Source: Chloroflexota bacterium
Lineage (GTDB): Bacteria; Chloroflexota; UBA11872
NCBI GenBank assembly: GCA_028875175.1
Contig: JAPPFO010000171.1
Location: forward strand, 1 to 16,591
DNA: 16,591 nucleotides
Direction of reading: 5' to 3'
Shown: positions 1 through 6,456 of the stretch, one piece after another
How positions within the stretch are numbered: the stretch's first letter is position 1
How the letters are laid out: the number at the start of each line of letters is the position of its first letter
Translations under genes and position numbers: made by a program
Notes under the pieces: model-generated
What the model saw: the letters and a program-made list of their open reading frames with translations, nothing else
Databases searched by the model: none
Told to the model about the DNA's origin: nothing

Positions 1-594
1 AGCCTGTACCGCTACCTCAGCGAAGCCGCCCTGGTCTCCGAGGTCGACAACCTCGCCACCGGCGGCGACGCCGTCACGCTGCTCACCGCCCACTCGGCCA
101 AGGGCCTCGAATTCGGCGTCGTCATCCTGGTCGGCCTTGAGGAAGAATTGTTCCCCCACGCTCGCAGCTACGACGAGCCCGCTCAGATGGACGAGGAACG
201 CCGGCTCGCCTACGTGGCGCTCACCCGTGCCAAGGACCGCCTGTTCCTCACCTACACCCGCCACCGCTCCGGCTGGGGCGCCCCCGTGCGCTTCCCTTCA
301 CGCTTCCTGCAGGACATCCCACCCGAGCGCCTCACCTATCGCCGCCGCCTCGACGCCCGGCCCGGCGTGCCGAGCCCGGGCCTGGACATTGACGACGAAG
401 ACGACCAGCCGCAGCCTCCGTCCGAGCGCACCTACCACGACGGCCAGCGCGTACGCCATCCAGTCTTCGGTGAGGGCCTGATCGTCGCCGGCCAGATCAC
501 CAACTTCGACGAGGAAGTCACCGTCATGTTCGAGGGCGACGTCGGCCTCAAGAAGCTCGCCGTCAGCTACGCCAAGCTCGAGGCCGTGACCTGA
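1..594 (+). CDS. uvrD: UvrD/PcrA-type superfamily 1 DNA helicase, C-terminal part (5' end outside window)
   Basis: This is the last 197 residues of an ATP-dependent 3'-5' DNA helicase used in repair and in clearing replication and transcription conflicts. The frame is open from base 1, so the ATPase Walker motifs lie upstream of the window. Visible motifs are TAHSAKGLEFGVVILVGLEE (helicase motif V region, from about residue 29) and EERRLAYVALTRAKDRLFL (motif VI with the arginine finger, about residues 66-84). After a D/E-rich linker, the final 60 residues (from YHDGQRVRHPVFGEGLIVAG) match the Tudor-like C-terminal domain of PcrA/UvrD, which in studied homologues contacts RNA polymerase. The stop at 592-594 overlaps the proposed CTG start of the next gene, so the two are probably translationally coupled. 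PcrA and UvrD cannot be separated from this fragment; the family call is firm. Confidence 0.95.
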   Translation, partial: SLYRYLSEAALVSEVDNLATGGDAVTLLTAHSAKGLEFGVVILVGLEEELFPHARSYDEPAQMDEERRLAYVALTRAKDRLFLTYTRHRSGWGAPVRFPSRFLQDIPPERLTYRRRLDARPGVPSPGLDIDDEDDQPQPPSERTYHDGQRVRHPVFGEGLIVAGQITNFDEEVTVMFEGDVGLKKLAVSYAKLEAVT

Positions 595-1265
595 GCGGCA
601 CAGCGGCCCGCTGGGCGTTCGTCTTTGATTTCGACGGCACCATCTCCCCCAACGACATGGGCCACGTCATTTTCGACGCCTTCGCCAACCCCACCTGGCG
701 CGACATCGACGACGAGTGGATCCGCGGCGAAATCCGTACCAGCGAACGCGCCCGTCGCCAGTTCGCGCTGGTCACTGCCCGAGAACCGGAGTTTCTTCGG
801 CTCTTCGACAAGCACGCCGTCGATCCAGCCTTCCCGGCGCTCGTCGCCGACCTTAGGGCGCACGACATCCCGGTCCAGGTCGTCAGCGACGGCTTCGATG
901 CCTACCTAAAGCCAATGCTCGCCCAAGCAGGCCTGTCCGACCTGCCGTTTCAATCCAACCGGCTCGTCTTCCAGAACGGCTCGATCAAGCTCCAGTTCCC
1001 CCACGAACGCCCCGGCCACGACCCCCGCGGCGGCTGGAAGGCGGGGCCCGTCAGGGCTCTCCAGGCTCAAGGCTGGCGCGTGGCCTACGCCGGCGACGGC
1101 ATGAGCGACTGGGCCGCCGCCCGCGCCGCCGACCTGCTCTTCGCCCGCTCCCAACTGGCGGAGCGCTGCAAGCAAGACGGCATTCCCTACCATCCCTTTG
1201 AGGGCATGCGCGACGTCCACGACTGGGTGCGCGCCAACTTGCTGACCGTGGGTAGGTCCACATGA
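591..1265 (+). CDS. HAD-superfamily phosphatase, MtnX / phosphoserine-phosphatase-like
   Basis: This is a predicted cytoplasmic Mg-dependent phosphatase of 224 residues. All four HAD motifs are visible: DFDGT (residues 13-17, nucleophile Asp13 and acid/base Asp15), VVSDGF (97-102), Lys150 in GGWKAGPV, and GDGMSD (168-173). The C-terminal string LAERCKQDGIPYHPFEGM resembles B. subtilis MtnX, the methionine-salvage enolase-phosphatase, but the cysteine cluster I recall in MtnX is absent and no other salvage gene is nearby. The first ATG (657) lies after motif I, so it cannot be the true start. No ATG, GTG or TTG occurs in frame between the upstream region I read (from about 480) and motif I. 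CTG at 591 has GAGG seven bases upstream and overlaps the helicase stop as CTGA, so I chose it. The gene's own stop overlaps the ligase ATG. A DNA 3'-phosphatase role is possible from context only. Confidence 0.85.
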   Translation: MSGTAARWAFVFDFDGTISPNDMGHVIFDAFANPTWRDIDDEWIRGEIRTSERARRQFALVTAREPEFLRLFDKHAVDPAFPALVADLRAHDIPVQVVSDGFDAYLKPMLAQAGLSDLPFQSNRLVFQNGSIKLQFPHERPGHDPRGGWKAGPVRALQAQGWRVAYAGDGMSDWAAARAADLLFARSQLAERCKQDGIPYHPFEGMRDVHDWVRANLLTVGRST

Positions 1266-3157
1266 CGTTTCGCGAACTGGCCGAAGTCTTTGAACGCATC
1301 GACGCGGTTTCCGGCCGCAACGCCATGATCGAAATCCTGGCCGAGCTCTACCAGCGCGTCACCCCGGAGGAAGCCGCCCAGGTCACCTACCTCATGCAGG
1401 GCCGCCTGGTCCCTAAGTTCGTCGACCTCGAATTCGGCATGGCCAGCCGCCTGCTGCTCCGGTCGATCGCCCAGGCGTTCGCGGCCGAGGCCGACGAAGT
1501 ACAAGCCGTTTTCCGCGAGGCAGGCGATCTGGGACTAGCCGCCGAAGCCCTGACTCCGACCGAGTCGATGACCAACAAACCGCCGCCTTCCCGGGGATGG
1601 AGAGTGTCGAGAAGCGGACAGCCCCGCCGGATGGCCCAACCACGCCATTTCGGCCAGGGCCAGGTCTATTGGCACACTGCGGTCGGCAATCCATCCTGGC
1701 GGGCGCGTCGCCAGCACGAGCTAGCCCAGGACTGGGCCCGAGACGTCTCGGTCGGAGGCGTCTTCGCTCGCTTACGGGAAGTCGCCGAGGCGGAGGGCGC
1801 CGAATCCCAGGAGCGCAAGGTCGCCGGCATTGCTTGCCTGCTTCGCGATCTGGATCCGCGCTCCAACCGCTACCTCCCGCGCATTCCCGTCGGCCGTCTG
1901 CGCCTCGGCATCGGCGACCCCACGTTCATGGACGCGCTCTCGTTCGCTCGAGTCGGCGACAAGACCGACCGCAAGTCCATCGAGCGCGCCTACAACCTGA
2001 CCTGTGACCTCGGTCAGACCGCCCGCGACTACCTGCGCGGCGGCGCCGACGCCATGGCCCGCGCCCGGGTGCGGGTGGGCAACCCCGTCCGCATGGCCCA
2101 GGCCGCCCGCATGTCCAGCGGGCAGGAGATCGTCGACAAGATTGGCTCGGCCGCGGTTGAACCGAAGCTCGACGGCTTCCGGGTTCAGATCCATCGTGAC
2201 GGCGACCAGGTCCGCATATACAGCCGCAATCTCGAGGACATGTCCCGGATGTTCCCGGACGTGTCCCAGGCCGCCCGCGCCCGCCTGAAGAAACCGCAGG
2301 TCATCATCGAGGGCGAAGCCATGGGCGTGAACCCGGAAACCGGCGAGTTTCTGCCCTTCCAGGTCACTACGTCGCGCCGCCGCCGCCATGGTATCGAGGC
2401 GGCAGCTCGAGAGATTCCGCTCCACGTCCACGCCTTCGACCTGCTCTACGACGGGGACAACGTGATCGAACTGCCCTTTACCGAGCGCCGTCGCCGGCTC
2501 GAAGAGATCGTGGAAGACGACGGCGAGGATCTTCAGGTCTCGGAGTGCATCATCACCGACGATCCGGAAGCCATAGACGTCTTTTTCAACGAGCAGGTAC
2601 ACGCTGGATTCGAAGGCGTCATGGCCAAGCGCCTTGACTCCGTTTACCAGGCCGGCCAGCGCAACTTCAACTGGATCAAGTACAAGGCCAGCTACTCCTC
2701 GGCTCTCACCGATACACTCGATTGCGTCCTGATCGGCTACTGGCGCGGCCAGGGCAAGCGCACGCCCTGGGGTATCGGCGCCCTGCTTAGCGCCGTCTGG
2801 GATGCCGACGAACAGGTCTTCAAGTCCATCGCCCGCATCGGTACCGGCTACTCCGACGAGGAATGGGTTCGTATCCGCGAGAAGCTGGACGAAGTCGCCG
2901 TGTCCGACCGTCCTGCCAACGTCCACTCGGATGTCGTCCCGGACGTCTGGGCCAGCCCCGAAATCGTGGTGGAAGTCCTGGCCGACGAGCTGACCCGCAG
3001 CCCGATGCACGTCGCCGGTCGAACCGACGACGAGCTTGGCCTTGCCCTCCGCTTCCCCCGCGTCATCGGCTTCGTCCGTGAGGACAAGGCCCCCGCCGAC
3101 GCCACTACGGTTGCCGAGGTCCGCGACCTCTTCGCCCGCCAGGGCGGTTCGAGCTAG
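1262..3157 (+). CDS. lig: ATP-dependent DNA ligase (archaeal/eukaryal LIG1-like type) with an extra insert
   Basis: This 631-residue enzyme seals nicks in double-stranded DNA through a lysyl-AMP intermediate. Residues 1-96 match the start of the DNA_ligase_A_N domain (VTYLMQGRLV, AGDLGLAAEAL), and it resumes near residue 163 with SVGGVFARLREVAEAEGAES and GRLRLGIGDP. The adenylation core follows: motif I EPKLDGFRVQIH with nucleophile Lys302, motif III IIEGEAMG (348-355), IIIa HVHAFDLLYDGD, motif IV EGVMAKR (451-457) and motif V WIKYKASY (471-478). The OB domain occupies roughly residues 480-630. Residues 97-162 form an arginine-rich linker much longer than I recall for the family, with atypical codons. 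The ATG overlaps the phosphatase stop (ATGA). The gene probably belongs to a repair unit with the helicase. No Ku or LigD-type polymerase is nearby, so repair or replication nick sealing is likelier than NHEJ. Confidence 0.95.
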   Translation: MTFRELAEVFERIDAVSGRNAMIEILAELYQRVTPEEAAQVTYLMQGRLVPKFVDLEFGMASRLLLRSIAQAFAAEADEVQAVFREAGDLGLAAEALTPTESMTNKPPPSRGWRVSRSGQPRRMAQPRHFGQGQVYWHTAVGNPSWRARRQHELAQDWARDVSVGGVFARLREVAEAEGAESQERKVAGIACLLRDLDPRSNRYLPRIPVGRLRLGIGDPTFMDALSFARVGDKTDRKSIERAYNLTCDLGQTARDYLRGGADAMARARVRVGNPVRMAQAARMSSGQEIVDKIGSAAVEPKLDGFRVQIHRDGDQVRIYSRNLEDMSRMFPDVSQAARARLKKPQVIIEGEAMGVNPETGEFLPFQVTTSRRRRHGIEAAAREIPLHVHAFDLLYDGDNVIELPFTERRRRLEEIVEDDGEDLQVSECIITDDPEAIDVFFNEQVHAGFEGVMAKRLDSVYQAGQRNFNWIKYKASYSSALTDTLDCVLIGYWRGQGKRTPWGIGALLSAVWDADEQVFKSIARIGTGYSDEEWVRIREKLDEVAVSDRPANVHSDVVPDVWASPEIVVEVLADELTRSPMHVAGRTDDELGLALRFPRVIGFVREDKAPADATTVAEVRDLFARQGGSS

Positions 3158-4533
3158 GCGGCGAACGGCCCCCGCGCCAGCGCCGCCGTCCGCGCGATCA
3201 GGTCGCTCAACCGCAGCGTCCCGATCCCGCTCACAATCGTCTCAACCCGGTCGTGGAAGTGCTCGGTCCACACCGCCGGAACTACCTCCGCACCCTTCGT
3301 CGCCCCGAGGATCGATCCGGCCGTAGCGCCGTTGCAGTCCGTGTCCTCGCCGCACTCCACCGCAATCCCAACCGTCGCCGCAAAGTCCCCGCGCCCGTAC
3401 GTCAACCCCAGCACCACAAAGCACGCGTTGTTGATCGTGTGCACGAAGTTGTAGTGCCCATACGCCTCGTCAACCCGCTCCCAGGCGTCCTGCCAGTCAG
3501 CGTACTCCTCGCTCCAGGCCAACGTGTTGGTCAACGCCTCGTGCAACCGGCTCTTTGCCGGAATCTGATCCATCCCGGCCCGCACCGCCTCCAGCGGATC
3601 GTCCAGGCTGAACGCAGCAGCGATAGTGGCCGCCGCCCACATCTCCCCGTAGATCCCGTTCTTCACGTGCGACAGCGCCGCATCCCGGAATGCAAGCGCC
3701 GCCGCTGCTTCGGGTCGGCCCGGGTTCACCCACCCCAGCACGTCGGCCCGAATCTGGGCGCCAATCCACTCGCGATACGGATTCCGTGTCGTCGCTGCCT
3801 CGCTGGTCGGCAGTCCCAGAACGAGGTTGCGGTACGCAGCCCGCTCGGCCGTATACACGCGCCAGTACGGCAACATTTCCAGCCACGACTGCCCGAAGTC
3901 AGCCGTCGTCACACAGGGGCCGTAGGTCTCCAGGATCTCCAGCGCCAGGATGCAGTAGTCAATGTCGTCATCGCGCGGAACCCCATCGATCCGCCCTTGC
4001 GCCGAGTACACGGCCGACGGGTGCCAGGCTCGACCGGTGGGATTGGGTTCCAGGTACGGAACGTAGAACCGTAAATCGCCAATGTCGGCTGTGTCCAATA
4101 GCTCGCGAATCTCGGCGCGCGACCAGCCCTCTATCGGCTTCCCCAACGTGCAGCCGGCGCAGCGTCCAATCCAGGCGCCGCGCAAGCGCCGGTCGTAGTG
4201 GTCGTCGTCCGCTGCGGGAATGGGACGTCCGTCCGGTCGTGCAGCCTGAATCTCCGCCAAGTCGCTCGGTTCCTCGTACTGGAACCCTGGCCGCATCGGC
4301 AAGCCTTCCAGCCGGGCAAGGTGGGCCTCAACGGTAGCGACGTCCATCGACAGCACGTCCGCCGCTAACAACTCGGCTGTGGCGGCGTCGATTTCGCAGC
4401 CTTCTTCGTCGAGCTGAATCAACTCGTCCACCAGCGTCTTCCGCAGGTTGACGGCCGGATCGTCCGGTCGCCGACGCCTGTACTGCTCCTGCAACTGCCG
4501 GTCGACGTGTTCACGAAGCTCCAGGATTCCCAT
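3154..4533 (-). CDS. ADP-ribosylglycohydrolase (DraG/ARH-like) family protein with N-terminal extension
   Basis: This is a predicted Mg-dependent hydrolase of ADP-ribosyl-protein or related N-/O-glycosidic bonds, about 459 residues. The catalytic domain starts near residue 114 with DRRLRGAWIGRCAGCTLGKP. Metal-ligand motifs are RDDDID (about 187-192) and, near the C-terminus, GEDTDCNGATAGSILGA (about 395-411), which corresponds to the family's GxDTD signature. Classical DraG proteins have about 300 residues; the first 110 residues here are an acidic, mostly helical extension. No signal peptide is visible, so it is probably cytoplasmic. ATG at 4533 has GGAGG nine bases upstream; a TTG directly before it (4536) is an alternative start. 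The gene lies 61 bases downstream of a Nudix hydrolase on the same strand. Its stop shares a CTAG with the convergent ligase stop. The substrate cannot be read from sequence; nucleoside or other glycosides are alternatives. Confidence 0.9.
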   Translation of the reverse strand: MGILELREHVDRQLQEQYRRRRPDDPAVNLRKTLVDELIQLDEEGCEIDAATAELLAADVLSMDVATVEAHLARLEGLPMRPGFQYEEPSDLAEIQAARPDGRPIPAADDDHYDRRLRGAWIGRCAGCTLGKPIEGWSRAEIRELLDTADIGDLRFYVPYLEPNPTGRAWHPSAVYSAQGRIDGVPRDDDIDYCILALEILETYGPCVTTADFGQSWLEMLPYWRVYTAERAAYRNLVLGLPTSEAATTRNPYREWIGAQIRADVLGWVNPGRPEAAAALAFRDAALSHVKNGIYGEMWAAATIAAAFSLDDPLEAVRAGMDQIPAKSRLHEALTNTLAWSEEYADWQDAWERVDEAYGHYNFVHTINNACFVVLGLTYGRGDFAATVGIAVECGEDTDCNGATAGSILGATKGAEVVPAVWTEHFHDRVETIVSGIGTLRLSDLIARTAALARGPFAA

Positions 4534-4594
4534 CAACGACGTCCTCCATCTCTACAGCCAGAAGTGTTCCGAGTCGCCAGGTCGGAATGCACTC

Positions 4595-5056
4595 TCAGAG
4601 TCGATGGCGCCGGCGCAGATGTCGAGTAACTGCGCTGACTTGATCGACCAACCAAGGCGGAGTCCTCTCGTGCGCCAAAATCTCGTCCGCAGTCATCCAG
4701 TAGATTCCCTCGACCTCGCCAGCATCGGCGATCCGTAACTCCCCCGCTTCGTAGTTCCCAAGAAATAGCACGTCTACGACCGGTGTCCCATCCGCCAGAT
4801 TGAAGGCCGTGCTCCGCACGTACTGGATCCCCTCCGAAATCGAAATACCCGTTTCCTCGAACACCTCACGACGGACAGTGGATTCGAGTACACCTTCAGG
4901 CTCATCCCCCGCTTCCACTTTGCCGCCGGGAAACCCCAGTACTCCGGAGGCGTGCGTTACGGCCGCGCCCCTGGTAGTCATCAGGAACTTGTCGTCGCGA
5001 AGAACAGCACACTGCGTATTCACTACGAACCTGAGAGGAACACCTGCGGTCGTCAT
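4595..5056 (-). CDS. Nudix (MutT-like) hydrolase
   Basis: This 153-residue enzyme is predicted to cleave a nucleoside diphosphate linked to another moiety, such as an NTP, ADP-ribose or a dinucleotide. The Nudix box is visible as GFPGGKVEAGD at residues 41-51 followed by RREVFEETGI at 62-71, keeping the metal-binding RExxEE core. The loop between the two halves is about four residues longer than the textbook GX5EX7REUXEEXGU, a variant also seen in other family members. The strand LRFVVNTQCAVLRDDKFLMT starts the fold. I chose ATG at 5056; GTG at 5092 would add 12 residues, and neither has a clear ribosome-binding site. It lies between the MFS gene upstream and the ADP-ribosylglycohydrolase downstream, probably in one operon. 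ADP-ribose pyrophosphatase activity would fit that context, but 8-oxo-dGTP or other substrates are equally open. Confidence 0.9.
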   Translation of the reverse strand: MTTAGVPLRFVVNTQCAVLRDDKFLMTTRGAAVTHASGVLGFPGGKVEAGDEPEGVLESTVRREVFEETGISISEGIQYVRSTAFNLADGTPVVDVLFLGNYEAGELRIADAGEVEGIYWMTADEILAHERTPPWLVDQVSAVTRHLRRRHRL

Positions 5057-5132
5057 CGGACGCAGGCAATTCGCCTGTGCATGTCGCGGCACTTACTTTG
5101 GCCGGACACTGCGCGGTGCGCTCTGACTCCGG

Positions 5133-6338
5133 TCAACCTACTCCTCCGGCCGCGCTTCTCGCCGGACTCGCGGCCACTTGGCCGCTGCCCGTCCGGCCCG
5201 GAATCCAGCGTAGCGCTACCAGCACGGCGACCTGCGCCACCGCCATCAGCATGAACGCCACATTGAGACCGGCGGCGTCGCCCACGAAGCCCGTCAGCGG
5301 GTTGCCGATTACCGGAGCGCCGAATGCCACGCTGAGCACGATGCCGGTCACGACGCCCATACGATTGGGAGCCATCCGCTGCATCAGCAGAACCGTCGGG
5401 GTAAAGCCCGCCCCGATCAGCGCTCCCACGGCAGCTGCCGTCACGTAGGAGGTCGGCCCGATGGGCAGCAGCGCAAACGCCGCGATGAATGGAATGAGCA
5501 GTGCCGATGAGACGCCTATCAAGCGCCGCGTGCCCAGGCGCTCGGCCAGAACGCCGCCGCCAAACGCGCCGGCCGCGTGAAAGCCGAAGTAGAGGGACAG
5601 CAGGGAACCGTACAAGAGCGGGTCAGGCTCTCCCGGCGACACGAAGAAGGGGATGTAGGTATTGAGGCTCGCGTATGCCCAACCGCGGACAAATGCTATG
5701 ACCAGGATGGCGGCAAAGACGGCGCGGGTCGCATCTGGCATCGAAAAATTTCCGCGGCTAGCTGCCTGCCGGGTGCTGGAAAACCCGCGCAGCCCGAACG
5801 GAAGCAGCGCAGCAATCAGCAGCGCCGGGGCTGCCATCAGGGGCATCCAGTCCAGGCCGCTTGCCGCCAGGACCAGCCCGGCTGCCAGGGGTGCGGCAAA
5901 GAACCCCAGGTGTCCGCCCAGGAAGAACGTCGCCACGCTCGGGCCCTTGTTCTGGCGGGCGGCCTCGTTGGCAATGGCGCCACCCTGGGGGTGATACCCG
6001 CCAACCGCGACTCCTGTCATCCCAAGCAGGAGCAACAGCACGGCGAACGACGACGCGCCTGGCACGAACGCCATGAGCACCGCCATCACGGCAATCGTCC
6101 CGACGGCCAGCCATCGGCGTCCGAACCGATCGCCGAGGTACCCGAATGGCGGTTGCGAGAGCGACGAGGCGAGCGCCCAGACTCCCGTGGCAATACCGAT
6201 GAGCCCGTAGGAGTCCACGCCCAACTGGAGCGCCAGGAACGGGTACATCATGTTGGGCAGATTCGCCGTGAAGTCCACCGCAAAGTGGCCCAGGGCCACC
6301 GTGGCCACCCAACGCCGGCCGGAGTCGAACCAGGAAAT
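5133..6338 (-). CDS. Major facilitator superfamily (MFS) transporter
   Basis: This is an integral membrane transporter of about 401 residues with repeated hydrophobic segments that suggest about 12 helices. Typical MFS features are the opening ALGHFAVDFTANLPNMMYPF, which resembles fosmidomycin-resistance-like efflux proteins, and motif A GYLGDRFGRR (residues 66-75) after helix 2. The tail is short, polar and cytoplasmic. The start is unclear. The only in-frame ATG upstream (6458) would add a basic, low-complexity 40-residue leader and overlap the PPDK start codon. ATT at 6336-6338 has GGAGAAGG seven bases upstream and begins just before the expected N-terminus, so I chose it; GTG at 6308 is the conventional alternative but has no ribosome-binding site. 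The Nudix gene starts about 76 bases after the stop. Substrate is unknown; drug or metabolite efflux is inference. Confidence 0.88.
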   Translation of the reverse strand: MSWFDSGRRWVATVALGHFAVDFTANLPNMMYPFLALQLGVDSYGLIGIATGVWALASSLSQPPFGYLGDRFGRRWLAVGTIAVMAVLMAFVPGASSFAVLLLLLGMTGVAVGGYHPQGGAIANEAARQNKGPSVATFFLGGHLGFFAAPLAAGLVLAASGLDWMPLMAAPALLIAALLPFGLRGFSSTRQAASRGNFSMPDATRAVFAAILVIAFVRGWAYASLNTYIPFFVSPGEPDPLLYGSLLSLYFGFHAAGAFGGGVLAERLGTRRLIGVSSALLIPFIAAFALLPIGPTSYVTAAAVGALIGAGFTPTVLLMQRMAPNRMGVVTGIVLSVAFGAPVIGNPLTGFVGDAAGLNVAFMLMAVAQVAVLVALRWIPGRTGSGQVAASPARSAAGGVG

Positions 6339-6456
6339 CTGTCGGCCTTCTCCCGTAAGCGCAGCGGCGGGCGCGCCCCGGGGCGATGGTACATTCGAGA
6401 GCCGTGCGCGCCGTGCCCCGCGGCGCTTTCTCTCCTGAACTCGGAGCCGCTGCCGC

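Noticed and set aside
1772..3010. Long minus-strand frame of 412 codons opposite the ligase
   Set aside because: Its composition (Val/Gly/Asp/Ala-rich) is typical of antisense frames in GC-rich genes, and the plus-strand ligase motifs are unambiguous.
5114..5136. TTGACC at the end of the MFS gene as a promoter for the Nudix gene
   Set aside because: No acceptable -10 element occurs at 16-18 bases downstream, and co-transcription with the MFS gene is simpler.
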